The notes: generated from the sequence alone by a model not told the origin. DNA of 64,000 nt from Granulosicoccaceae sp. 1_MG-2023 (GCA_030546905.1 JAUOPI010000012.1:62001-126000); one strand, 5' to 3'; positions 1 through 9,045 are shown, counted from the stretch's first letter. Numbers and translations are program-made.

Positions 1-152
1 TTGTAAATGCAACACAAACTTCATCGGTAGCCGGGGGTTCCGTATCACGCCGATCCGGGAATCCCCAAATAGAGTGGCTTCTGATAACTGAGCAGGGTAG
101 TACTCAGGGAGACAGAAAGCGCGGTTGATTCGTGTTTTATCAGGTTCTTAGT

Positions 153-443
153 ATGGAAATTCGTCAAGTTCTGATTCTGGCTGGTTTTGTTGTTTCTGCT
201 GTGTTTGCCAAAAGCCTCATGGGGGCGGCCGGTGCTGCAGCGGCAGTGTCAAAGAGTAGTCCGGCTGATTTTATGTTCGCAGCCTTGCCCGCTGACCTCG
301 TTGATGCAGGTACGCGGATTGTGCCGGGGCTGTTCAGCGAGAGCATGGCGCTGGAGCCGGCGGTGAACGCGGTGCCCGGTTCGTTTGTCGCGATGATAGT
401 CGCGTTGCTCGGGCTGGTGGCAGTAGCACGCCGTCAGGCCTGA
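153..443 (+). CDS. Small exported protein with C-terminal membrane anchor
   Basis: A 96-residue protein not recognised as a named family. The N-terminus (MEIRQVLILAGFVVSAVFA) is a signal peptide or membrane segment. The middle is short and Ala/Ser-rich. The C-terminus is a hydrophobic stretch of about 15 residues starting just after VPGSF and ending ARRQA. That layout (short conserved motif, transmembrane helix, arginines at the extreme end) is the architecture of PEP-CTERM-like sorting tails, although VPGSF is not the classical PEP motif. A GTG seven codons upstream (132) is possible, but the ATG at 153 places the signal peptide correctly. A strong terminator follows, so it is its own transcription unit just ahead of an exosortase-type polysaccharide locus. 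Surface anchoring is an inference. Confidence 0.6.
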   Translation: MEIRQVLILAGFVVSAVFAKSLMGAAGAAAAVSKSSPADFMFAALPADLVDAGTRIVPGLFSESMALEPAVNAVPGSFVAMIVALLGLVAVARRQA

Positions 444-474
444 CAGGCAAGGCTGACAACGGTTTGGATTCCGA

Positions 475-509
475 AAAGCCACGTCCTGATAAAGGACGTG
501 GCTTTTTTT
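475..509 (+). terminator. Rho-independent terminator after the first small protein
   Basis: A perfect inverted repeat, GCCACGTCCT against AGGACGTGGC, is separated by a four-base loop and followed by seven T residues. It separates the first small exported protein from the second. Confidence 0.85.
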
Positions 510-637
510 GTGGCCCGGTTACAGAAGGGTAGTCTGCGTAGGTGGTCACGCCGCCAGCCCGTACAATGGCGATAGTTCCGGCGCAGCCTGCCGATACAGA
601 CGCTGTATAGCCATTGGTCACGCGGATACGAGAGTTA

Positions 638-919
638 ATGTTCCCCAAACACATTTATTACCCGAATTTGTCAGCAGCCCTGCGTATTGTCTGCCTTGTC
701 ATGGCGCTGTTTGCCGGTGTCGTTCAGGCTGGCGAGGCGCAGTCAGGCGACGCAATCCCGGCTGAAGAAGCCGCGCTTGCGATGCAGACGCAGGATCACG
801 ATAAGCCCGCCGGCACGCAGGTCAGTGCCGCCGAGCAGAATAACGGACCGGTCTTGTTGGTCCCTCTGGTACTGGCGGTACTGGCCATGGTGGCTGTGTC
901 GCGTCGTCGCCAGAGCTGA
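638..919 (+). CDS. Second small exported protein with C-terminal membrane anchor
   Basis: A 93-residue protein with the same plan as the one at 153-443. It has an N-terminal signal peptide (hydrophobic core around residues 11-28, probable cleavage after VVQA), a polar Glu/Gln/Ala-rich mature part of about 45 residues, then a hydrophobic helix beginning GPVLLVPLVL and ending SRRRQS. No named family is recognised. The ATG at 638 has a modest GAGAG ribosome site; a TTG at 614 is an alternative. The shared architecture and tandem position suggest the two small genes are functionally related, possibly sorted surface proteins linked to the polysaccharide locus downstream. That link is inferred. Confidence 0.6.
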   Translation: MFPKHIYYPNLSAALRIVCLVMALFAGVVQAGEAQSGDAIPAEEAALAMQTQDHDKPAGTQVSAAEQNNGPVLLVPLVLAVLAMVAVSRRRQS

Positions 920-1062
920 CAGTGACGCTTACGTTGTAGAAAAACCACGGTCCGGTAGTGCCGGAAAATTGGCTCTGCGGAACCGTCAATCGCAGGTGTT
1001 GTCTTGAGTCTGACAACACGTGCATAATCCGCATTGCATCGGGACGCCTGTTAGCACCCATT

Positions 1063-1109
1063 CTGAAAAAGTGCTATAAGTGTGTGATAATGATTGGGAA
1101 TTTCACACA
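1063..1109 (+). promoter_or_regulatory. Candidate promoter and 7-bp inverted repeat upstream of the polysaccharide operon
   Basis: TGTGTGA (1081-1087) and TCACACA (1103-1109) form a perfect inverted repeat with a 15-base spacer. The left arm overlaps a possible -10 element GATAAT (1086-1091), which lies 17 bases after CTGAAA (1063-1068). This would suit an operator overlapping the promoter of the export operon starting at 1161. It was found by eye only; neither transcription start nor regulator is known. Confidence 0.35.
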
Positions 1110-1160
1110 GTTAAGTGTCCGCCTGATCCCCGACAGAACCAGCTCAGGAGCTCATCTCAC

Positions 1161-1781
1161 ATGTTCAGAAACACCGGCTGTAAGCCCGTGAAATTTTCCA
1201 CCGGAAACCAACCCCGCACGGGCATCGTCGCCGCATTGTTGATTATGCTCTCCACGGTGTTTGCGGCCATGCCGGCGAGCGCCCAGCAACTCGGTGGCGT
1301 TGAATATCAAATCGGCCCGGAGGACGTGCTGCATATCTCGGTCTGGAAAGAGCCGGATCTCGATCGCGAGGTTCTGGTGCGTCCCGATGGCGGCATCTCA
1401 TTCCCGCTGGTCGGCGATATTCAGGTTTCCGGCCGTACGCCACTGGAAGTGCAGAACGAAATCAAATCCCGTCTTGACCGCTTTATTCCTGATGCGGAAG
1501 TAACGGTGTCGGTCAACAAAATCTCCGGTTACACCATCTTCGTGGTGGGTGAGGTTAAAACACCGGGGCAGTTCACGCTGGGACGTTATGTTGATGTGAT
1601 GCAGGCCTTGACGCTGGCCGGCAGTCTGACCGCGTACGCCAAATCCGACAGTATCAAAATCCTGCGCAGGGTTGCCGGTAAGGAAACGGTCTTCCGTTTT
1701 GACTACGGCGATATTCAGCGCGGTCGTAACCTCAAGCAGAACATCATCCTCCAAAGTGGTGATGTGGTCGTCGTTCCCTAA
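1161..1781 (+). CDS. Polysaccharide export protein, Wza/SLBB family (XrtA-type locus)
   Basis: A periplasmic or outer-membrane polysaccharide export protein of 206 residues. A basic, hydrophobic signal peptide ends near MPASA around residue 41. The Poly_export domain follows, with the typical YQIGPEDVLHISVW, and then an SLBB segment containing GEVKTPGQF. At about 200 residues it matches the short export proteins of exosortase-associated EPS loci, not full-length Wza (about 380). The ATG at 1161 was chosen because AGGAG lies ten bases upstream and the signal peptide starts there. It is the first gene of the EPS operon and is followed by the barrel, chain-length and kinase genes expected of such loci. 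Confidence 0.88.
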   Translation: MFRNTGCKPVKFSTGNQPRTGIVAALLIMLSTVFAAMPASAQQLGGVEYQIGPEDVLHISVWKEPDLDREVLVRPDGGISFPLVGDIQVSGRTPLEVQNEIKSRLDRFIPDAEVTVSVNKISGYTIFVVGEVKTPGQFTLGRYVDVMQALTLAGSLTAYAKSDSIKILRRVAGKETVFRFDYGDIQRGRNLKQNIILQSGDVVVVP

Positions 1782-1908
1782 CGACGCCCCGAGCTTTGTT
1801 GGCCGGTGCTGCCGGAAGGCGGCCCGGTTTGAGCCTGTCGGCCTGTTCCCGGTGCGGCTTTGCTGACCCGGGAATTGCCGTCGTTTACGAGATCAAGTCA
1901 GGAAACAC

Positions 1909-3159
1909 ATGTTCTGTAGAAAGCCGTTAATCACTTCTGTCTCACTGGCCCTTCTCAGCCTCCCGTTCGGCGCAAGTGCGGACGGCTGGCTTCTGCAGCC
2001 GTCGATTACTTTCGATATCGGCTATGACGATAACTACGACATGGATACCACGGATCCGGAAAGTGTCGGTGTTGCGAAAGTGACCGGAGAGCTCGGGGTG
2101 CGGCGTTTGTCGGAGGCGCATTATTTCAAAGGCGGTTTGCTGGTCGACGGCGTGACCTATGCCGGCGGAGATGATGTGGAGGCGAACTCGAACCAGGTGG
2201 CGTATTTCAATACCACGTTCCGTCAGCCGCGCTCGCAGTGGGGGGCGAACTTCCGCTACCGGCGTGACTCGCTGCTGCGTGAGGCGGTTTCCGATGACGA
2301 CACCGTCGTCTCGCAGGAAGAGGAGCTGGATGCGACGGTCGATCAGCTGCTCGATGTGACGCGCCAACGTGTGTATTTCAACCCGTTTGCTTCCTACAAC
2401 CTGACCCGCCTGACCGACATCCGTGCCGATTACCAGCTCAGTACGGTCGACCATGACCTCGACGATGATGAGGTCTACGACGTGACTGACTACACCAATC
2501 AGGGTGCCAGCCTGAAACTCAGCCACAGCCTGACCACCATCGATAAGGTCAGTGTCAAAGTCGGTGGCAGCCTGTTTGCCACAGATGTGGATGAGGACGA
2601 AACCGAGTACAAGACCACCTATCTCCGTTTGGGCTATGACCGTTCGATTTCGCCGACCTTTACCGTCGGCGGTGATCTCGGTTACCACGTGACCGATTTT
2701 GACCAGGGCGGTGAGGATGTTGAGGATGACGGTTTGGTCGGCAGCCTCAAGGCCGTGAAAACCACGGGTCTGACCCGTTTTGAATTGCGTGCCGGCCTCG
2801 AACTCTATCCCAGCTCCATCGGGCAGGTGGTAGAGACCCGTGAACTGGTGGGCAATATGACCCGCAGTCTGTCCGAGCTGCTGACCTTCTCGCTGCGCAG
2901 TCGTTTCTACGAGAACAAAGGCTTGTCCGGCAGTGAAACCGTTTTCGGGACGAACGAAAGTGCGACGGCGTATAACAATCGCCGCAGTATGACAATCCGC
3001 CCGGAATTGAAATGGAAGATCTCGCGGGAGTGGACTTTGGGAGCTGCTTATCGATATCAACGTGAAAAGCTCGATTCCAAGCCCGATCCGGCCGAAGGAA
3101 ATGCCGTACTGTTTTCGGTGCGTTATACCTATCTGACGGCACTGTCTGAAAATCAATGA
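1909..3159 (+). CDS. Outer-membrane beta-barrel protein of the EPS locus
   Basis: A 416-residue protein with a signal peptide (residues 1-24, cleavage near FGASA) and no other hydrophobic helix. The remainder is alternating aromatic and polar stretches rich in Asp and Thr, typical of antiparallel outer-membrane strands. Its position between the SLBB export protein and the chain-length determinant matches the outer-membrane barrel proteins (BBP2_2-like) of exosortase-linked EPS loci. The likely role is passage of polymer across the outer membrane, or its modification there. The role comes from gene order; no catalytic motif is visible. The extreme C-terminus (LSENQ) lacks the usual terminal aromatic residue, though YTYLTAL precedes it. 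Confidence 0.72.
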   Translation: MFCRKPLITSVSLALLSLPFGASADGWLLQPSITFDIGYDDNYDMDTTDPESVGVAKVTGELGVRRLSEAHYFKGGLLVDGVTYAGGDDVEANSNQVAYFNTTFRQPRSQWGANFRYRRDSLLREAVSDDDTVVSQEEELDATVDQLLDVTRQRVYFNPFASYNLTRLTDIRADYQLSTVDHDLDDDEVYDVTDYTNQGASLKLSHSLTTIDKVSVKVGGSLFATDVDEDETEYKTTYLRLGYDRSISPTFTVGGDLGYHVTDFDQGGEDVEDDGLVGSLKAVKTTGLTRFELRAGLELYPSSIGQVVETRELVGNMTRSLSELLTFSLRSRFYENKGLSGSETVFGTNESATAYNNRRSMTIRPELKWKISREWTLGAAYRYQREKLDSKPDPAEGNAVLFSVRYTYLTALSENQ

Positions 3160-3237
3160 TTCAGACGTCCGGCCGGTCCGTACTGAACGGATCGGCCGCG
3201 GCGCAAATTTAGAACGAAGTTCGGGATACTATCGACA

Positions 3238-4977
3238 ATGAGAGAATATCTGGCGCTGATCGCACGACGGAAATATCACATTCTGATTCCGTTTTTGCTG
3301 ATCATGGGAGCAGGGATCGCGCTCGCCTATTTGCTTCCGCCTGTGTACAAATCGCAGGCCACGATTCTGGTGCAGGATGCCGAGATTCCCGATGACATCA
3401 TCCAGACCACGGTCACCGGTTATCTGCAGCAGCGTATTGAGCAAATCAAGCAGCGCACGCTGACCCGGCGCGGTTTGCTCGAGATTGCCCGGCAAATCGA
3501 TTTTTACAGTGGCCATTCCAGTCCGCAGGCGCTTGATGAAGACATCGTCAAGGACATGCGCGACGCGATCATTGTGGAGATGGTTGAGGTGCGGGCCAAT
3601 GATCCGGCCGCCCGGGGCGGGGCCGTCACTGTGGCCTTTACCGTTGCCTTCGAAGCGCGCGATCCGGTCGTAGCCAAGCGCGGGGCCAGTGCGATTACCA
3701 ATCTCTTCATCAAAGAAAACGAAGAGTTGCGTAAAGAGTCTGTGGTCGGTGTAACCCAGTTCCTCGCTGAACGTGTAGAAAATGCCCGCAAAGATATCGA
3801 GGAAGTACAGGCGCGCTTGACCGAGTTCAAGAAGCAACACGTTAACGAGCTGCCGGAACAGATCGAATCAAACCGGATGTTGCTTGAGCAGACCGAATCC
3901 AAGGTCGAGCGCTCTGAACTGGCCATCCGTGAAATTCAGGACCGTATAGCCACCTTGTCCGGCCAGCTGTCCTACACCGATCCCTACCGTACGGTGCAGA
4001 CCGAGACCGGTCAGAATGTACTGTCCAATACGGAACGGCTGAATGTGCTGACATCCGAATATAAACGCGCGTCAGCGACCTATTCACCGGAACACCCGGA
4101 AGTGCGTCGCCTGCGTCGCGAGCTGCAGGCCATGGTCGCAACCATGGGCCCGTCATCGGATGCCGGTCGCCTGCTGAACGAGCTGATCCAGACCCGTGAC
4201 GAGCTGGCATCTGCACAACAGCGTTACTCGGATGCTCATCCGGATGTGCGTCGCCTGAGTTCCAAGGTGGCGCAGCTTGAGGGCGAGCTCAGCCGTGCTG
4301 CAGTGGCCGGTGGTTCGTCGTCACAGCCCAATCAGGCCGTGCGCCCGAACAACCCGGTATACGTCAATCTGCAAACCCAGCTCGACAATGCGCGTGCACA
4401 GCTGCAAAGCGAGCAGGGCCGTCTGGCCGCATTGCGTCAGCGCGTGACTGAATATGAAAGCCGTGTTATCGGCAGCCCCGGCGTTGAGCAGGAATACCGC
4501 TCGCTGGTGACCGAGCTTGAGCAGCGCAAGGCGACCTTTGACGACCTGGAAGCCAAGCGCGTGCGCGCCGAGCTGGCCAGTCGTCTGGAAGAAGGCGGCA
4601 AGAGTGAGCGTTTTGAAATCGTCGAGAGTCCCTCGATGTCGAGCAAACCTGACCGTCCGAACCGTCTGGGTATAGCGTTGCTGAGTCTGTTGCTGGCGCT
4701 CAGTGCCGGTGTCGGCGCGGCGGCGATCGGTGAGTACACCGACAAAACCATCTATGGTTCGAAAGGCTTGGTTGCGGCCTTCGGTGCGCAGCCGATTGCG
4801 GTGATTCCGAAGATTCCGGAGCGTGAGGTCACCTCCAACGCGACCGCCCGGGTGGCGCAGGGGCTGGCTACGGCCATTGTCATCGTGTTGATTGCCTCGG
4901 CCGTACTCTTTTTATATCAGGCGAATAAACCTGTGGCTCCGTCGGCGCCGGCGGAAGCTGAAACTCAGGCGCAGTAA
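3238..4977 (+). CDS. EPS chain-length determinant (Wzz/GNVR family), no kinase domain
   Basis: A 579-residue inner-membrane polysaccharide co-polymerase. The Wzz-type N-terminal membrane segment is at about residues 14-34, followed by LPPVYKSQATILVQD typical of Wzz. A long periplasmic coiled coil rich in Glu, Arg and Gln covers about 160-450. A GNVR-like module precedes VESPSMSSKPDRPNR and a second membrane segment near 475-495. A third hydrophobic segment lies near 545-560, before a short Ala/Glu-rich tail. It lacks a cytoplasmic tyrosine kinase domain, which is encoded by the next gene, so this is the split arrangement seen in exosortase-type EPS loci. It sets polymer length together with the kinase. 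Confidence 0.88.
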   Translation: MREYLALIARRKYHILIPFLLIMGAGIALAYLLPPVYKSQATILVQDAEIPDDIIQTTVTGYLQQRIEQIKQRTLTRRGLLEIARQIDFYSGHSSPQALDEDIVKDMRDAIIVEMVEVRANDPAARGGAVTVAFTVAFEARDPVVAKRGASAITNLFIKENEELRKESVVGVTQFLAERVENARKDIEEVQARLTEFKKQHVNELPEQIESNRMLLEQTESKVERSELAIREIQDRIATLSGQLSYTDPYRTVQTETGQNVLSNTERLNVLTSEYKRASATYSPEHPEVRRLRRELQAMVATMGPSSDAGRLLNELIQTRDELASAQQRYSDAHPDVRRLSSKVAQLEGELSRAAVAGGSSSQPNQAVRPNNPVYVNLQTQLDNARAQLQSEQGRLAALRQRVTEYESRVIGSPGVEQEYRSLVTELEQRKATFDDLEAKRVRAELASRLEEGGKSERFEIVESPSMSSKPDRPNRLGIALLSLLLALSAGVGAAAIGEYTDKTIYGSKGLVAAFGAQPIAVIPKIPEREVTSNATARVAQGLATAIVIVLIASAVLFLYQANKPVAPSAPAEAETQAQ

Positions 4978-5004
4978 TCGGTATCAGCTTCAGGGAGATC
5001 CATT

Positions 5005-5811
5005 GTGGACAGACTTTCAAGAGCACTGGAAATGGCCAAGGGCAAGCAGAGCCGGGCCAAACAAGAAATCGAGCAGGCGCCGACCCGGGTTGCCGAAGAA
5101 GCGCTCATCAAGAATATTCGCACGATCAACGTGCCGCAGCCGGTACTGCGCCGTAACCGCGTGATCACCACGTTGGAAGACGGGCGTATCGTGGATTCTT
5201 ACAAGCTGCTGCGCACGCGTGTGTTGCGCGCCATGCAGCAAAACGGCTGGAATACGCTTGGCGTGACCAGTGCCGGGCCGAACGTGGGCAAAACCCTGAC
5301 CTCGGTGAATCTGGCTATCAGTATCTCGCTGAAGGACAACCTGTCGGCCATGGTTGTCGACACCGACCTGCGCCGGCCCAGCGTGCACAGTATTTTCGAG
5401 ATTCATCCGGATTTTGGTCTGGAAGACTATCTCGCGGGCAAGGCCTCAATTCCGTCGCTGCTGATCAATCCGGGCATAGAGCATTTCTCGCTGCTGCCGA
5501 ACAAAGGCAGTCGTGACGGGGCCTCGTCAGAGCTGCTCGGTTCACCGCGGATGCTGCAGTTGGTCGACGAAATCAAAGCCCACTTTGCTCAGCAAATCGT
5601 GATTTTCGACCTGCCGCCGGTTTTGGTGGGCGATGATGTGGTGGCGTTTGCGCCGCATCTGGATGCCGTGCTGGTGGTGATCGAAGACGGCAAAACCCAG
5701 ACCCCTGAGCTCACGCATACGTTTGAGTTAATGAGTGAGATCAATATTCTCGGCACGGTTCTGAACAAGTCCAACGATGCCCTGAAAAACATGGAATATT
5801 ACTATTACTGA
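5005..5811 (+). CDS. Tyrosine autokinase (CpsD/CapB/BY-kinase type) of the EPS locus
   Basis: A 268-residue cytoplasmic bacterial tyrosine kinase. It has a Walker A-like TSAGPNVGKT near residue 90, Walker A-prime VVDTDLRRPS near 118 and Walker B IVIFDLPPV near 200. The C-terminus is EYYYY, four consecutive tyrosines that suit autophosphorylation. It starts with GTG at 5005 behind AGGGAG. It lies 27 bases after the chain-length determinant, which would act as its membrane activator. Cycles of phosphorylation of the tyrosine tail regulate polymer assembly in this family. The Walker A sequence has PNVGKT where many relatives have PGEGKS, which is unusual but keeps the lysine. Confidence 0.9.
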   Translation: MDRLSRALEMAKGKQSRAKQEIEQAPTRVAEEALIKNIRTINVPQPVLRRNRVITTLEDGRIVDSYKLLRTRVLRAMQQNGWNTLGVTSAGPNVGKTLTSVNLAISISLKDNLSAMVVDTDLRRPSVHSIFEIHPDFGLEDYLAGKASIPSLLINPGIEHFSLLPNKGSRDGASSELLGSPRMLQLVDEIKAHFAQQIVIFDLPPVLVGDDVVAFAPHLDAVLVVIEDGKTQTPELTHTFELMSEINILGTVLNKSNDALKNMEYYYY

Positions 5812-5895
5812 TCGCTTCCTGCGGAAGTGGGTCGGCCTTCGCCGGTCGTCGTTCTGATGACCGTTAGACATTAAAAATTCTCCGGGAATCACGCC

Positions 5896-6720
5896 ATGTA
5901 CGAGTCTTTTTACGGGCTTCGCGAAAAGCCTTTCATGCTCAGCCCCGACTCCGATTTTCTCTATCTCAGCAAGAGTCATCAGGCCGCTTTGTCGCGTCTG
6001 GAGTATGTGCTGGTCAGCCATCCCGGGATCTCGGTGATCACCGGTGATTTCGGCTCCGGCAAAACCACTATCGTGCGGAAATTGCTGAAGAAAAAATACC
6101 CGCAGCTGACCGTGGGGCTGGTGCCGCACACGGTGGTCAACGACTACGAAGAGCTGCAGCGCTGGATGTTGTATTCGTTCGACCTTGAATACAAAGGCGG
6201 CGACAAGGTGTCGATGTTCGATACTTTTACCGAATTTCTGATCCGCCAGTACGCCGAAGAAAAACGCGTCATTCTGATCTTCGACGAAGCGCAGAATCTG
6301 GACGAAGACTGCCTTGAACAGCTGCGCCTGCTGGCCAATGTGAACACCGACAAGCACGAGCTGCTGCAAATCCTCTTGATCGGTGAGGTGAGTCTGCGTA
6401 ACACCTTGTCGCGCCCGGAAATGCGGTCCTTCGCGCAACGTATAGCGGTGGATTGTCATATCGAGAATCTCTCCGAAGAAGAAACCGCAGGCTATATCGC
6501 ACACCGTGTGACCACCGCCGGCGGGCGTGAGGATTTGTTTTCCCGTTCGGCCTGCGCGGCTGTGCATGCCGCTTGCGGTGGTAACCCGCGGCTGATCAAC
6601 TCAATCTGCGATACGGCCTTGTTGTACGGTTTTGCCGAACAGAAGGCGCAGATCGATCACAACCTGATTGATGTGGTGGTGCGCGAGAAGCAGCGCTCAT
6701 TGCTGCCGCTGCAGCCCTGA
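5896..6720 (+). CDS. ExeA-like AAA ATPase associated with XrtA/PEP-CTERM loci
   Basis: A 274-residue ATPase beginning MYESFYGLREKPFMLSPD, the signature start of ExeA-related ATPases found in exosortase-type EPS loci. Walker A is TGDFGSGKTT (about residue 51) and Walker B is ILIFDEAQ (about 128). An arginine-rich sensor region and CGGNPRLINSICD follow. There is no peptidoglycan-binding domain after the ATPase, unlike ExeA itself. It probably supplies energy or regulation for polymer export or secretion; the exact substrate is unknown. It follows the tyrosine kinase by 84 bases. Confidence 0.85.
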   Translation: MYESFYGLREKPFMLSPDSDFLYLSKSHQAALSRLEYVLVSHPGISVITGDFGSGKTTIVRKLLKKKYPQLTVGLVPHTVVNDYEELQRWMLYSFDLEYKGGDKVSMFDTFTEFLIRQYAEEKRVILIFDEAQNLDEDCLEQLRLLANVNTDKHELLQILLIGEVSLRNTLSRPEMRSFAQRIAVDCHIENLSEEETAGYIAHRVTTAGGREDLFSRSACAAVHAACGGNPRLINSICDTALLYGFAEQKAQIDHNLIDVVVREKQRSLLPLQP

Positions 6721-6848
6721 CAGGTCAACGCGGATTTTACGTTTGCTTTGATTCCCGGACGGCTTTTTATCGTAGTTTGCGCTACATGCGAAGCGCTATC
6801 GGACGATATACAAAGGGATTGGCAAAAAACTAGTTTAGAGGAATTGAT

Positions 6849-7625
6849 ATGAAAGCGGTCATTCTTGCCGGCGGACTCGGGACCCGGCTGTCAGAAGAAA
6901 CGTCGTTGCGCCCGAAACCGATGGTAGAAGTGGGCGGCCGTCCGATTCTCTGGCACATCATGAAAATTTACTCCTCTTACGGGGTGAATGACTTTGTGAT
7001 CTGCTGTGGTTACAAAGGCTACGTTATCAAAGAGTACTTCGCGAACTACCTGCTGCACCGTTCCGATGTGACCATCGATATTCAGAACAACAAAATCGAT
7101 ATCCATCAGAACACCGCCGAGCCGTGGCGTGTGACGCTGGTCGATACCGGCGATAGCAGTGGTACCGGCGGTCGTCTGCGCCGGGTTCGTGAGTATCTGG
7201 ACGACGAAACCTTCTTTTTCACTTACGGTGATGGTGTTTCCAATGTGGACCTGAACGCGCTGCTGGCCTTCCATAAGGCGCAGGGCACACTGGCCACATT
7301 GACAGCGGTTCAGCCGCCGGGACGCTACGGCGCTTTCAAGCTGTCCGATGACAAAAGCCGCATCCTGAACTTCCGTGAAAAACCGGCCGGTGACGGCGCC
7401 TGGATTAACGGCGGTTTCTTTGCGCTGGAACCCAAGGCGATTGACTACATCACGCACGATGAAGTCTTCTGGGAAGAAGAGCCGCTGGGCCGGATTGCCG
7501 AAGACGGTCAGCTGTCTGCCTATATGCACAACGGTTATTGGCAGTCCATGGACACGCTGCGCGACAAAAACGTCCTCGAAGGACTCTGGCAGAAAGGCGA
7601 GGCGCCCTGGAAAATCTGGGAGTAA
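6849..7625 (+). CDS. rfbF: Glucose-1-phosphate cytidylyltransferase
   Basis: A 258-residue nucleotidyltransferase that makes CDP-glucose from CTP and glucose 1-phosphate. The N-terminal signature [20 protein letters not shown], the [16 protein letters not shown] segment and [11 protein letters not shown] are diagnostic of RfbF, not RfbA or GalU. Further on are [13 protein letters not shown] (metal-binding Asp) and [15 protein letters not shown] provides the ribosome site. No CDP-glucose 4,6-dehydratase or later CDP-sugar gene is nearby, so either CDP-glucose is used directly or the partners lie elsewhere. It follows the EPS export genes and precedes two glycosyltransferases. Confidence 0.9.
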   Translation: MKAVILAGGLGTRLSEETSLRPKPMVEVGGRPILWHIMKIYSSYGVNDFVICCGYKGYVIKEYFANYLLHRSDVTIDIQNNKIDIHQNTAEPWRVTLVDTGDSSGTGGRLRRVREYLDDETFFFTYGDGVSNVDLNALLAFHKAQGTLATLTAVQPPGRYGAFKLSDDKSRILNFREKPAGDGAWINGGFFALEPKAIDYITHDEVFWEEEPLGRIAEDGQLSAYMHNGYWQSMDTLRDKNVLEGLWQKGEAPWKIWE

Positions 7626-7793
7626 CACCACGCCGGTACGCTATGGTTCGCCGCGGTCCTGTGACTGCGGCGATCGGAACCCGTTGTTTCCGGCCCGTCC
7701 GGACAACGGGTTTTCCGTTTTACGCGCTGACACTTTCCGCGGATCCGCCGCGCTGCCGCGATCGATTCGCGCAGAACCCGTAAAGCAGGGACA

Positions 7794-9032
7794 ATGAAAG
7801 TCTTTTACATATCTTCCCGAATAAACGCACCGGACGGCTCGTCGGTCCATGGCCGGGCTTTTGTGCGTAATGTGCAGAAGCTCGGTCACACGATCGAAAC
7901 CTACCCGCCGGTTCAGCCCATACGCTATATCCGTGAGAAATCCGGTCCTGATACCCGCAGCCGTTGGCAGAAGTTCCGCGATGCGGGCGCCGCGACGATT
8001 ATCAAATCACGGGTCCGGCGTCTGGGCCGTATGGGCTCTGATCTGGTCAATCTCTGGGACGGGCTGGAAGAGACGGTCCGTTACTATCTGGGCGCGCGCA
8101 AAATCATGCGGCGTTTTCAGCCTGATGTGCTGGTGTTCCGGACCACGCTGTTTAATTTTGCACCGCAGTTGCTGCGGCGTTTCCACGGCATTCCCTGTGT
8201 GGCCGAGGTCAATGCCATCAAGTACCTGGAAATCAGTGTGGCGTCGCGCTCGGGTATGGCCGCGAAACTGACGCACCGTGCCGAGACCTATGCGATTACC
8301 CGTTCGGACCGGGTCTTTGCTGTGTCCGAGCCGATTAAGGAATTTGTCGACGGATTTTATCCGCCTGAGCACAGCTTTGTGGTGCCCAACGGTGTTGAGA
8401 CCGATGACTTTGATCCGGCGCGCTATGATCCGGCGGCGCTCAAAGCGGAGCTCGGCATTGCCGGGCGTACTGTGCTCGGTTACGTCGGCTCCTATAAAGA
8501 GTGGCACGGTCTGCCGGTATCGCTGGATCTGATTGAATTATTGCGCGAATCGCATCCGGAGTTTCTGTTGCTGCTGATCGGCAACGGTGAGCAGTATGCG
8601 CATATCAAATCGGAAATCGCGCGCCGCGGTCTGCAGGACTTTGTTAAGCAGATTGACTATGTGGCGCATGACGAAGTGCCGAAATATCTGTCGCTGTTTG
8701 ACTATGCGGTGATGACTTATCCCGATTTCGACGGATTTTATTTCTCGCCGCTGAAAATGTACGAATATATGTCCATGGGCATTCCGGTGGTCTCGACCAA
8801 TACCGGGCAGATCGCCGCCATGCTTGAGGCCGGCGTGACCGGGGAGCTGGTCTATCCGCCGGAAGCGGCCAATTTCCGCGATGCGATCCTTGCTCTGCAT
8901 CAGGACCAGGCCAAGTATCAGCGTATGGCTGAAGCCAGCCGCGCCGAAGTGCTGGCAAAGCACAGCTGGCTGGAAAATGCGCGGCAGGTGATGGCCATCA
9001 GCGAAGCGCTGTTGGCGTCCCGCAAGCAATAA
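7794..9032 (+). CDS. Glycosyltransferase family 4 (GT-B fold)
   Basis: A 412-residue GT-B glycosyltransferase. The N-terminal half carries MKVFYISSRINAPDGSSVHG, an acceptor-domain start. The C-terminal donor domain carries VPNGVETDDFDP, LGYVGSYKEWHGL and FYFSPLKMYEYMSMGIPVV, where the usual EX7E glutamates appear as SPLKMYEYM. The sugar donor cannot be told from sequence. It is 13 bases upstream of a second family 4 enzyme, so the two are probably co-transcribed and add successive sugars to the EPS repeat unit on the cytoplasmic face. Confidence 0.85.
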   Translation: MKVFYISSRINAPDGSSVHGRAFVRNVQKLGHTIETYPPVQPIRYIREKSGPDTRSRWQKFRDAGAATIIKSRVRRLGRMGSDLVNLWDGLEETVRYYLGARKIMRRFQPDVLVFRTTLFNFAPQLLRRFHGIPCVAEVNAIKYLEISVASRSGMAAKLTHRAETYAITRSDRVFAVSEPIKEFVDGFYPPEHSFVVPNGVETDDFDPARYDPAALKAELGIAGRTVLGYVGSYKEWHGLPVSLDLIELLRESHPEFLLLLIGNGEQYAHIKSEIARRGLQDFVKQIDYVAHDEVPKYLSLFDYAVMTYPDFDGFYFSPLKMYEYMSMGIPVVSTNTGQIAAMLEAGVTGELVYPPEAANFRDAILALHQDQAKYQRMAEASRAEVLAKHSWLENARQVMAISEALLASRKQ

Positions 9033-9045
9033 GGGATGACAGGCT

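Noticed and set aside
1083-1107. CRP-type site TGTGA...TCACA before the EPS operon
   Set aside because: The arms are about 15 bases apart, not the six needed for CRP; kept only as an unassigned inverted repeat.
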